The notes under the pieces: generated by a model | Told to the model about the DNA's origin: nothing | The model's database searches: none | The model's input: the letters and a program-made list of their open reading frames with translations, nothing else | Shown: in pieces, positions 51,772 through 60,109 of the stretch | Layout of the letters: each line of letters opens with the position of its first letter | Position numbering within the stretch: the stretch's first letter is position 1 | Position numbers and translations under genes: made by a program | Assembly: GCA_905221605.1 (NCBI GenBank) | Contig: CAJNDS010001846.1 | Location: 213,501 to 277,500 of the forward strand | Reading direction: 5' to 3' | Source: Symbiodinium natans | Lineage: Eukaryota; Sar; Dinophyceae; Suessiales; Symbiodiniaceae | DNA: 64,000 bases

Positions 51772-52518
51772 TTATCCCTGTCGGGACCAGTCACGCGGGC
51801 TCTGGTGGAGCCCATATAACGCCCTGTCCACCCGGAACAACTGCCCCGGTGGAATCAGGCCTGCCTCAACTAATATGCGCGCGGGTTTTACAACGATTGT
51901 CCTGCTTTGGCGCCCGCCACCGATTGGGGCCGTGAGGAATGCCGTTTTGACATCCACCGATATCAGCATCCACTTTCGGCAACTAGTCATGGCAAGCTGA
52001 AGGCGAAGCGACAACGAATCCAACGAAGATGTGAACACATCGGTCCTGGACAAAGTGGGGCTCTTCCTGGTTTTTTCTCTGTTAAGGAAATTTCCACACG
52101 CCACCAAACGAATTTTCTTACGACCCGTCCCTGCCTTAATTGTGGCCACAATTTTGCTAGGAACCCATAAAACCTCGACACCACTTTTTTCTAGCTTCTT
52201 CACTTCTTCGTGAGTAATGGGGTATATGGCGTTATGGGTATCCAGCAAGGAACACAATTCATCTTTCATCGGGGGTTTCCAGCTTTCAAGATCTCGCAAA
52301 ACCTCTTCAAGTGGAATGGCATGGGTGTGCATGACTTCAGGCGATATGTCAGGACCACCCTCTTCGGTGGCAACGACGGCCAAACGCGGAAGGAGACAAC
52401 CACTTTGTTCCCCTTGGAGTTCAACAAGTTGACCCTCTAACTCGCACAGCCGTCGATAGGACTCCTGAAGTGCTCCGATGGTACCCTCGCCTTCCCCATA
52501 CGCAATTTCATGCTTCAT
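51772..52518 (-). CDS. Copia pol, N-terminal reverse transcriptase block
   Basis: A 248-codon frame with RT features in order: PLEEVLRDLESWKPPMKDEL, the KIRLVACGN loop, motif A in ISVDVKTAFLTAPI, and motif B in ALYGLHQSPRDWS. It ends prematurely at RQG-stop. The next stretch, RDKKLSQLNWHVG, is in a second frame (ORF 51621-51815) and the YVDD block in a third. The polymerase domain is therefore split by two frame changes within about 110 bases. Confidence 0.88.
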   Translation of the reverse strand: MKHEIAYGEGEGTIGALQESYRRLCELEGQLVELQGEQSGCLLPRLAVVATEEGGPDISPEVMHTHAIPLEEVLRDLESWKPPMKDELCSLLDTHNAIYPITHEEVKKLEKSGVEVLWVPSKIVATIKAGTGRKKIRLVACGNFLNREKTRKSPTLSRTDVFTSSLDSLSLRLQLAMTSCRKWMLISVDVKTAFLTAPIGGGRQSRTIVVKPARILVEAGLIPPGQLFRVDRALYGLHQSPRDWSRQG

Positions 52519-53195
52519 GGAGTTTTCTTCCTCACAACAGACAAAAGGCTAACCCTCGCGCTGTCAAGTTCCCTGATTAGCTCCTCAACGCCTTGCTCAT
52601 CCTCCTGCTCACCTGCATCCCAAACGTCTGGGGTGTCTTTGGGAAGATTATCAAACCACCTTTTACCACCACCATCATCACATGCCTCAAGTCTTCGGAC
52701 GACCGGGAGCTCTCTTCCTTCATCAGTCACATCCTCCTGAAACATTGCTGGTCGGAAGGCTGGCTCTTCATCCCCCTCCTTCTCATTGCACCCCTGTTCA
52801 CAAACAACAGCTTGCGCAAGCGTGACCTCCTCTGGTGCCTCGGGGGCTATGGGTCTATCAACCTTACTAACACCCCTTAGGGCCCTTATCTTGGGTCTTA
52901 CTGGACAAACCGCTTCGAAATTGCTTGGCACACACGTTGACAGGGAATGTCCTGGTCGAGAGAGCTCGACAGGCTGCATTGAGGACTCTGGCAGGTACTG
53001 CAACGGATTGGGCTGCTGTGGATCAGGATCTGGCAAGTGCTGCAACAGATTGGGCTGCTGTGGATCAGGATCTGGCACGTGTACAAATTTTCTCGTACAT
53101 ACCTTACACTCCCTTTCAAAGCAAAAACAATCAGGCCCAACTTCAGTTGCTCTTTTTCTTTCATTATGCTCTAAGGATCCCCCCCCCAGAAGCAT
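52515..53195 (-). CDS. Copia linker region between integrase/oxygenase block and RT
   Basis: A 226-codon frame entered through the G9 run at 53179-53187. It is Pro/Gln rich with a duplicated DPDPQQPN.LQ.LP unit, then acidic. It corresponds to the variable linker ahead of RT in copia proteins. At its end it must shift back one frame (near GAAGAAAACTCC, 52520-52535) to meet the RT block. An ATGA overlap joins the two ORFs there. Confidence 0.7.
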   Translation of the reverse strand: MLLGGGSLEHNERKRATEVGPDCFCFERECKVCTRKFVHVPDPDPQQPNLLQHLPDPDPQQPNPLQYLPESSMQPVELSRPGHSLSTCVPSNFEAVCPVRPKIRALRGVSKVDRPIAPEAPEEVTLAQAVVCEQGCNEKEGDEEPAFRPAMFQEDVTDEGRELPVVRRLEACDDGGGKRWFDNLPKDTPDVWDAGEQEDEQGVEELIRELDSARVSLLSVVRKKTP

Positions 53196-56100
53196 TTCTG
53201 GGGTCTTCTAACTTGCCTTCTGTGATACAGCGCACAGCAAGTGGCTCCTCAAGCGACTGAACTGTAGGCTGCTTATCCGGTAACGGGAAACCAAGGTCTT
53301 CTAGGCTGCATCGTTGTTCTACACTCAGACGCGTCCACGGACGGACAGTGAAGCCGACAAGCAAGATTCTCTCACGCGCTTCCTGGTCCCAGCTCTCTGT
53401 GCAATGCCAACGATCAGGATGGAACCGAAAGGGTGTCTCAGTAGACACAACGCAGCCCCACCTCTCACGACCGCTTATTTGCTTCTTTTGGATGCATGGA
53501 CTCAGGACAGGGTCACCGACTCTTAGCTCAACCCATACCCCACCTTGACCTTTAGGGGCATTAAGGGGAGAAACTAGATTAAAGGTGTCTGGGTCATTTT
53601 GTAGATCCTTGTGCATGTTGGCAGCGACATTTTTGGACACGGCAATGCTGGTAAAGACGGACCCCGGATGGTCGTGTTGCAACAGCTGACACGCAAGGTC
53701 GGTGAACTCAGGATTCCGAAGGGTGGCATTAGTTATCCCATACAACCCCCCTATCCCATAAGCCCCTAAAACCGCATACTTGGATACTTCACCAGGGTCC
53801 TTATTGCGGCGCGACCGGTCGTTCAAGTCCTGCAGCGCGGGATGTTGCAACAGCTGCTGAACCAAGGACTGTCGATCAAAAGGTGCCCCAAGCGAACGCA
53901 CACTGGACTTTGTGTGTAGCCTGCGTGTAGGTTTATGCCCTGACGAACCAGATGCCTCAGCCGTTACTTCCACAGAAGTACCTCGCTCATCATTTTGCTT
54001 GCTTCGTATACGCCTTGGTACAGGAAGGGTATCGCTTGGTTTGACCTGTTCTGCATACTGATCTTCGGCTGGCTCGCCCTCAAGAACTGGCGCTTCCTCC
54101 GGTTGACGCAAGTTGGTGTACACAAGTGTGGAAGCATAGTAAAAGGTCTGGCCCTTATTTTCAGCCCTTAAGATCCGCACAGGCGACACTATCCTACCCT
54201 CAAGTGCCCTAGTGGACCACTTCGTGTCGGCCCATGTCCTGGCCCGTATCATGGCCTTCGCGTAAAAGGGTTTCATAGGCAACGGTGCCTTCCCAAGACG
54301 GCTCAAACCCGCTCTTAGCAGCGCTTCCCCTATGTACCTTGCACAGTGTGGCCAAAACGTTGCAGGCAACTCATGTGCCCTCAAAAGACCCCGAATGCCA
54401 CGCTTGAGTAGCCCTAGGGCACGTTCGCACCGTCCGTTGCTCGCAGGGGACTCGGGCTGAGTCGTTGCCCTCAAGAGGTTCCTGGCTTCACACCATACCC
54501 TGACTGTTTTATTAACGAATTCGCCTCCACAATCGCTAAACAGTCCCAAGATTGGAAAGCCTCGTGCACGGAGCTTGCTGTACACCCTGGACAGGCCACC
54601 AACCACGGTAGTGGCCTTTTTGTCGGGCAAGATTTCAACAAAGGTTAGGGTTACCGTTTGGTATTCTTGCTTGCATGACCGAATGATATCCTCCCACTTG
54701 TCTCGGTCCTTAGAGATGAACTCTTCTTCGTGCTTAGACGGTTGAAGATTGTCCCCTGGTTTGTCCTCAAACACTACATCCTCATCGCCTTCTGGCTCGC
54801 TTTCAAACACATCGGGGATTTCATACCCATCAGGGTTGCACTCAAGTGAGTCATCACTCTTATCCTTGGACAGTTCAAACAACGGGAAGGTATATGTGCA
54901 CACCATGAGATGGCGGGGCTTCTTTATCTGACAATCTTCACCAACCAAGAAAGGTCCAGCTAGATCCGCCTGAAGGTTCAGGATATGTGGATGTCGTTGT
55001 CGCCGGTGAGGTCGTTGGTACGCCGATGCCTGTACGCAGGCCGCACAGTCTCGACGCCATGGCAAATGCCCACGTTGACAGTGAGCTATCCACTCCTTTC
55101 GATCTCCTGGCGAGATTCTTTCTACTCTAGGTTCAGGAGGCTCATCTTCTGGCTTGTCCCCAGGGTTAACCCCCGTGAGACCAATCACTGAAGGTTCTAT
55201 GTCAGCCCCTATCAAGGTACGAATCGCCTGCAATCTTTCAACATCTTCCTGTGCTGGGTTTGCGGTTTTCTTCCATTCAGCAAGGGATCTTTTTATCGCG
55301 CGTACTAGGCCAGGAGCCCACTGTGCATGACTTTTGCTCACCCTAATGCGATCCGACAGGTGCTCCCCACGAAACACTGTCCACAACTGGGTGATTGGCA
55401 CGACCACGCCATGCAACTGCTCCCACAACCAGCTGGATGACGTTGCTAATGTAGTGGGTTTGACGGACTCTCCCCCCAATGCACCCTGATCACACCTGAC
55501 AAAGTGTAGCGCGATGCGAAGGGCCCACGCTCTGACTTCTGGCCACACCCAGATTGATGGGTAGGACGGAGATTCAAGGTCTTTGTTCCGGTGCGATTTT
55601 GAGACCTGGACATAGGAAGCTGGATCGGCAGGGTGCTCAAGAAGCACGTATCCGGGCTTCTCCCCCCGGAGTTGCTTTGTGGCTTGCATTATTTCGGTGA
55701 GCACCAAGAACCGCAGTATCAATACGGTGTCTTCTAGCACCCTTTCCTTCTGCTCCGACCCCAAGGAAGCAATCCCGAATCTGCCCGGCCCCTCTCTGTC
55801 CCTCCATACCTTAGGTCCCCCATCACTTCCATCCCCACGCAAGCGCGAAAGAGTGCTACACGGCGGACCCCCAACTATCCCATCGAAGGAATTCTCAATT
55901 GCAGCTCCCAAAAGACACTTGAACACTGCTGGGTGCGAAAGGTCGCACCCCTTTTCTTTGTCCAAATTCAAGGTTGCCTTGTAATCCTGATGGCTCCAAC
56001 TCTGCTTTCCAGAACAGTAATGTAGCAAGACCCCCCCCCGGCGAAGGCGCTTGCGGCTACGGCGGTTCAAACCAGGTACATCCTGATCCGAAACTTCACA

Positions 56101-59100
56101 CGGGAAGACTGCCTCAACCAAATGCTCTGGCACATCAGGATTGACTGAGCGATACCAAGTCCTGAGAGCCTCAGTCAAGCTCTCATAGGACTGGCCGGCA
56201 CTCTTGCGAAGCACTTCCCTCAAGGATGTCTGTGGACCCAGGCGGTCAACATGCAACAGTGGCGCATACGCTGTGGACCTGCATTGCTCTAACTCCCTTA
56301 TCAGTTCCAAACACAGGCCACGGCTTACTTCAGGACACCCACCTTGCAAGAACACCTTCAGGCGACCGCGACGGGGATGGGTAATGTTGCAAACCTCGCC
56401 AATCCAAGACACTCGCAGTCCCAGTTGTTCTATGGCGACGCCAAGAGGAAGAATTGGCTGCTGATCTGAATCTTGCGTTAGGAGTGTGCCACAAGCATTG
56501 ATGCGTAAGCTTACGGACCCAGTAGCTAAATTTACGCTTATGTCCCTAGCGTCTTCCCATTCTGAAGGAGTTGCCGCCCTAAGCGCATGGGTCGCTCCTC
56601 CGTCTAGCAACCCTGTTCGGTAGCTTGTTCCGTCGGAAGTGACAAGTGCTGAAACCCGGGGATTAAATTGGGTCGTCTTATCATTCTGGTTTACCGGTCC
56701 AGACCTGAGGTTCGATGGAGCTTTGGGCACAACGACTGACCCTTCGGAGCTGCTTTCCTGTGGTGAGCCCTGTCCAGCCTGAGCCTTGCGCGCCTGTGCT
56801 TGGGCCCTCTTTGAGGGTTCGGGCTGTGTCTTACGCGGGCACTCTGCTTGACCATGCTTTGTAGAACCACATGAAAAACATCTGCCTGAGGAAGGATCCA
56901 AACGGGGGTGGTAATGATTACAGCTTGGCCCAAACCTGCAACCATCAGGTTGGTCGAAGAAACGGCAAGGATTATTAGGATCCTTCCTATCCTCTGGCTT
57001 TCCTTTACCTTTTGAGCTGCTCTGTTTCCCTCCCCCTTTTTCCCCTTTCCCCCCTTTTTTGGTAACAGGACTTGTGGTGTCCCCAGGCTTGGCCGTTGCA
57101 GCATTTGGCAATGCTGCAACTCTGGGTTGCTTCACATCCCCTTGTCCTAGCATCAACGTTTCAAGTTCGGCGATAAGCCATTGGCAAAATTGCAGCACTA
57201 CACCTTCGGAAGGTGAGATGTCAAGTTGGGATTGGTGCCGGAAGGTGCTAAGGCGGAACCCAGCGTTATGGGACTTGTTGCTAACAATCTTTCCTAGGCT
57301 ATCAAGAGCTCTTACTAGTAGGGTTGCGTCCGGCACTTGTACTCCTAGCTCTGTGCATCTACGGAGTAGACGCTCCCACTTCCTTAAAGCTGAGTGGTTA
57401 GCTATTATCCCAGGCGGTCCCTCGGTTGTCGGCTGCGTTAAAAAAGAAAGGATCATTGCTTTCTCTGATCCCCCTCCCGGCTGAAACCGACACATTACCA
57501 TGAAGAGTACAGCGACTGAGCTCAAAGCCCTTACACTTACTGCTTCTGACTGCAGTTCCTGCGGAAGGCTCTGCAACAACAGTACTGCGGACCTCTCTTC
57601 TACCCTGGACATCACCCCATAGTCGTGCGACAACCCAATCACTTCAGACCTTATGGTGAGTCTTTGCAGAGGGTCAGCGTGCAACCAATGTTGATAGTAT
57701 GCACTTGCGGCTGACATCACTTGTTGCCAAAGGGTGGAAGCATTAGGGCTCATGCTCCGCATAATCGGGCCGATCCTGGCGATCCAATCGCCCGTTATGA
57801 CTGACGCTTCACTGCTTCCTTCGGGGATGCTTAAGGTGGGTAGGGCATGTACCAATTTACTTGGCTCCTCAGACCGAAGTTCATAGCCTGGCGGGCCTAC
57901 TGCAGGGTACCCGTAATGACCACTACCCTCAGGATTAGAACCATGAAAGGGTGGCATGGGCGGACTAGGGATTGGTGACGGTGGCAGTGGTGTGGTAACC
58001 ACCGGTCCAAACGTAACACCTCGGGGAGGCGTCTCAGGCGGCGGTCCGTCGGGGACTCTCGTACCACCAGGCGTGCAGTTATATAGGGATGTGCCTACCC
58101 TAGGGGTTCTCGGGGTTTGTTCTTGTGGCGTTGAAGACAACATTTGCACAGCATCGGGCATGGGTATGGGTGAAGTTGGCAAAAAGGGGGTTCTGTAGCC
58201 TCCCTTAGGGGACAGGATGTCTATCAGTGGCGGTTCATTCCTGGACACAGGTTTAACTATGGGGATCGGGTCCAAGTCAAGAAGATTGGGCGCTGGAGCT
58301 TGTGCTTGTACCGAGCTCTTAGGTAAGGGTGGTACCCCACTCAAAGGCTGGCCTAACAGCTGACCCACAGAACCTTCATTCCTTCCGAAACCCCACAAGC
58401 CTTGTCCCTGCTCCCTCAACGTCTGAAACCCTCTATTTTCTTGCTCAACGCCCTCGGGGCCTGACCCTCCTGAAAACAAACCCCAGAAATCCCCTGCGGT
58501 CCTACTGTTCTCCCTGGGCAACGGATCCCGAAGACCTTCAAATCCGGAACTTCCATCCCAAAAAGCCCTTGACTGACCCCTGGCATATATCCCTTGCTCA
58601 CGATCCAATGGTCTTGGATCCGCTGGCCAATGCTCGGAAAAGGACGGTGGCTGCAGGCTGATGTTGCGGGAAGAAGGCAAAGGATGGACTAAAGGTGTGG
58701 CAGGAAGTGCAGAAGGAAGTGCAGAATGAGGAGGCAGAAGTGAAGGAGCTGTGGAGTCACCAGGCAGGACGCTATCCAAACCCCTATGACCACCTAAACC
58801 TTCACCTCTAAGACCATTCTCCCTAAACCCACTACCTCTGCTACTTTCAATCCCCATATTCCTCCGAGCTTCTACCAGCTGTTCTGCATTCAGGCCTGTA
58901 GGCTGATTCGAAGGCTGTCCTACAAACTGCCCTACTCCTACTCCTACACCTGACATTCTACCTCTGCTGGTTTCACCAACAGCCGCAAAGTCGTAAATGG
59001 AAAACATGCTGCTCGTTGACCTCGTTTTGGCCTCCGCTTCTTCCAACCGCTGGACTAGTGCCAACATCATCGGGTCAGCGCGTTGACGATCATCCATTGC

Positions 59101-59754
59101 CCTCATCAGTTCCTGCGCTGGCAAATCCAAAAAACGTCGCTGGTCCCCCGGCTCCCTGGCCAAGAAACCTGTTCCAGAATCGCCACCCTGCACTCCCAAA
59201 TGAGGTGTCATCAAGCGTGGCCACGTGATTGGCCCGTCTGTTGTCTCGCCCAGTTGGGTCCCCGCATCTTGCGCCTCACGCTCCAAACCTGATTCTCTTG
59301 GAATGGCGCGCCTCTGCCCATCAGCGTTGCCAGTTTCACCAGATCTGCTCGGAGGTGTCCCAATGCTGAAGTACTGCGGTTCCAAATGAGCATCCCGATC
59401 CAGCTCCCAGCGTTCTCGAGGGCCTACGCCACTCGCAGCCTCAGAGCCAACCTGATCAGCAGGAGGAAGATGCGTCGGGCGCATGTTTAGCAAGCGAAGT
59501 TCGTCGTTTGCCCTTTGTGACCAAAAAACATTTCCGCACGGCCCACTCATCTCAGCTGTAGCCTCTCCCTGATTATCGCGGGGACCAGGTCTGTTTCCTT
59601 GGCCTCCTTCAGAAGAGTGGCTTGATCCCAGCCCTTGCTCTTGCGTCAACGGGCCAGTAAAAGCTGAACGTGGGACGTCTTGCAGGTTCGGATTCTCCAG
59701 AGATTCTTCAGGTGTCCTTAAATCTTCGGACCCAGAATTTCCAGACAGAGCCAT
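53164..59754 (-). CDS. Copia Gag-protease-integrase polyprotein with MTase-like and dioxygenase-like domains
   Basis: 2196 codons from ATG 59752-59754, 34 bases inside the 5' LTR edge. Residues 1-650 are Pro/Gly-rich leader; 650-900 Gag-like helices. A CCCH finger lies near 930-950 (CRFFDQPDGC...CNHYH) and a CCHC knuckle from about 958 (CFSCGSTKHGQAEC). Protease Asp1051 is in LLDGGATHAL. About 1235-1480 is methyltransferase-like, with GGPPCSTLS (Cys1299) and VLLEHPADP (Glu1373). Integrase has zinc ligands His1558, His1563, Cys1570, Cys1573, then Asp1597, Asp1741 and Glu1777, the last two in exact D-35-E spacing. About 1990-2140 is 2OG/Fe(II)-oxygenase-like: His2048-Lys-Asp2050, His2117 in RFHPDRWHC, Arg2129 in ERILLVGF. 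Protease to integrase is about 500 residues against roughly 100-150 in ordinary copia, which makes room for the extra domain. An acidic insert of some 70 residues separates the first two integrase Asp residues. The ORF stops at a G9 run. Confidence 0.9.
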   Translation of the reverse strand: MALSGNSGSEDLRTPEESLENPNLQDVPRSAFTGPLTQEQGLGSSHSSEGGQGNRPGPRDNQGEATAEMSGPCGNVFWSQRANDELRLLNMRPTHLPPADQVGSEAASGVGPRERWELDRDAHLEPQYFSIGTPPSRSGETGNADGQRRAIPRESGLEREAQDAGTQLGETTDGPITWPRLMTPHLGVQGGDSGTGFLAREPGDQRRFLDLPAQELMRAMDDRQRADPMMLALVQRLEEAEAKTRSTSSMFSIYDFAAVGETSRGRMSGVGVGVGQFVGQPSNQPTGLNAEQLVEARRNMGIESSRGSGFRENGLRGEGLGGHRGLDSVLPGDSTAPSLLPPHSALPSALPATPLVHPLPSSRNISLQPPSFSEHWPADPRPLDREQGIYARGQSRAFWDGSSGFEGLRDPLPRENSRTAGDFWGLFSGGSGPEGVEQENRGFQTLREQGQGLWGFGRNEGSVGQLLGQPLSGVPPLPKSSVQAQAPAPNLLDLDPIPIVKPVSRNEPPLIDILSPKGGYRTPFLPTSPIPMPDAVQMLSSTPQEQTPRTPRVGTSLYNCTPGGTRVPDGPPPETPPRGVTFGPVVTTPLPPSPIPSPPMPPFHGSNPEGSGHYGYPAVGPPGYELRSEEPSKLVHALPTLSIPEGSSEASVITGDWIARIGPIMRSMSPNASTLWQQVMSAASAYYQHWLHADPLQRLTIRSEVIGLSHDYGVMSRVEERSAVLLLQSLPQELQSEAVSVRALSSVAVLFMVMCRFQPGGGSEKAMILSFLTQPTTEGPPGIIANHSALRKWERLLRRCTELGVQVPDATLLVRALDSLGKIVSNKSHNAGFRLSTFRHQSQLDISPSEGVVLQFCQWLIAELETLMLGQGDVKQPRVAALPNAATAKPGDTTSPVTKKGGKGEKGGGKQSSSKGKGKPEDRKDPNNPCRFFDQPDGCRFGPSCNHYHPRLDPSSGRCFSCGSTKHGQAECPRKTQPEPSKRAQAQARKAQAGQGSPQESSSEGSVVVPKAPSNLRSGPVNQNDKTTQFNPRVSALVTSDGTSYRTGLLDGGATHALRAATPSEWEDARDISVNLATGSVSLRINACGTLLTQDSDQQPILPLGVAIEQLGLRVSWIGEVCNITHPRRGRLKVFLQGGCPEVSRGLCLELIRELEQCRSTAYAPLLHVDRLGPQTSLREVLRKSAGQSYESLTEALRTWYRSVNPDVPEHLVEAVFPCEVSDQDVPGLNRRSRKRLRRGGVLLHYCSGKQSWSHQDYKATLNLDKEKGCDLSHPAVFKCLLGAAIENSFDGIVGGPPCSTLSRLRGDGSDGGPKVWRDREGPGRFGIASLGSEQKERVLEDTVLILRFLVLTEIMQATKQLRGEKPGYVLLEHPADPASYVQVSKSHRNKDLESPSYPSIWVWPEVRAWALRIALHFVRCDQGALGGESVKPTTLATSSSWLWEQLHGVVVPITQLWTVFRGEHLSDRIRVSKSHAQWAPGLVRAIKRSLAEWKKTANPAQEDVERLQAIRTLIGADIEPSVIGLTGVNPGDKPEDEPPEPRVERISPGDRKEWIAHCQRGHLPWRRDCAACVQASAYQRPHRRQRHPHILNLQADLAGPFLVGEDCQIKKPRHLMVCTYTFPLFELSKDKSDDSLECNPDGYEIPDVFESEPEGDEDVVFEDKPGDNLQPSKHEEEFISKDRDKWEDIIRSCKQEYQTVTLTFVEILPDKKATTVVGGLSRVYSKLRARGFPILGLFSDCGGEFVNKTVRVWCEARNLLRATTQPESPASNGRCERALGLLKRGIRGLLRAHELPATFWPHCARYIGEALLRAGLSRLGKAPLPMKPFYAKAMIRARTWADTKWSTRALEGRIVSPVRILRAENKGQTFYYASTLVYTNLRQPEEAPVLEGEPAEDQYAEQVKPSDTLPVPRRIRSKQNDERGTSVEVTAEASGSSGHKPTRRLHTKSSVRSLGAPFDRQSLVQQLLQHPALQDLNDRSRRNKDPGEVSKYAVLGAYGIGGLYGITNATLRNPEFTDLACQLLQHDHPGSVFTSIAVSKNVAANMHKDLQNDPDTFNLVSPLNAPKGQGGVWVELRVGDPVLSPCIQKKQISGRERWGCVVSTETPFRFHPDRWHCTESWDQEARERILLVGFTVRPWTRLSVEQRCSLEDLGFPLPDKQPTVQSLEEPLAVRCITEGKLEDPRNASGGGILRA

Positions 59755-59771
59755 GGCAGAACTACGAGCGA

Positions 59772-59786
59772 CTTGGGCTCATAACC
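59772..59786 (-). promoter_or_regulatory. Primer-binding site complementary to a tRNA-Met anticodon arm
   Basis: Sense GGTTATGAGCCCAAG begins two bases after the 5' LTR. Its complement, CTTGGGCTCATAACC, reads as a five-base stem, the loop CTCATAA with a CAU anticodon, and the returning stem. Drosophila copia is primed by a 5' half of initiator tRNA-Met cut in the same loop, with a very similar site. The use here is inferred from that similarity. Confidence 0.65.
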
Positions 59787-59788
59787 TT

Positions 59789-60109
59789 TGGAAAGGTTAA
59801 TCACAGCCCCTAGGTTAGATTCGCTAGGAAGGCGAAAGAGGACGCACTTTTGGGCACCGCAGGACGAAACAGTAAAAGATCCCAGAAGAAAGAAACCAAA
59901 AAGGATGTCTGGACAGATACTACTCTTGATCAAAGCCACTAAGGCTTATGGTCTAAAGTGTAGACTCTCAGAGGAATTTTAAAGGATCCCCACCCACAAC
60001 CAACCACTAAACCCACAGAGGTGCCTGTGCTCCTTGACCTGGAAAGGGGGCCGCGGATGTGGGGTTGAATGAGGGGACCTGGACATGGGAATGGTCATGG
60101 GAATCGTCA
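59789..60109 (-). repeat. 5' long terminal repeat
   Basis: 321 bases, indistinguishable by reading from the copy at 48026-48346. Being the 5' copy in sense it should hold the promoter, but no core motif was identified. Confidence 0.97.

Larger units (their letters stand above)
48026..60109 (-). mobile_element. Complete Ty1/copia LTR retrotransposon, 12.1 kb
   Basis: In sense (minus) order: 5' LTR (59789-60109), primer-binding site, Gag with CCCH and CCHC fingers, protease, methyltransferase-like region, integrase, dioxygenase-like region, reverse transcriptase, RNase H, a membrane segment and proline-rich tail, polypurine tract, 3' LTR (48026-48346). Integrase before reverse transcriptase defines the copia order. 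Both LTRs are 321 bases, start TG and end CA, and I found no difference between them by reading. The pol frame changes four times (near 53183, 52525, 51790 and 51690), so this copy would need recoding, trans-help or sequence correction to make full-length protein. Confidence 0.93.

Noticed and set aside
52515-59754. Calling the copia element autonomous and active
   Set aside because: Identical LTRs show it is young, but four frame changes prevent that claim without read-level checks.
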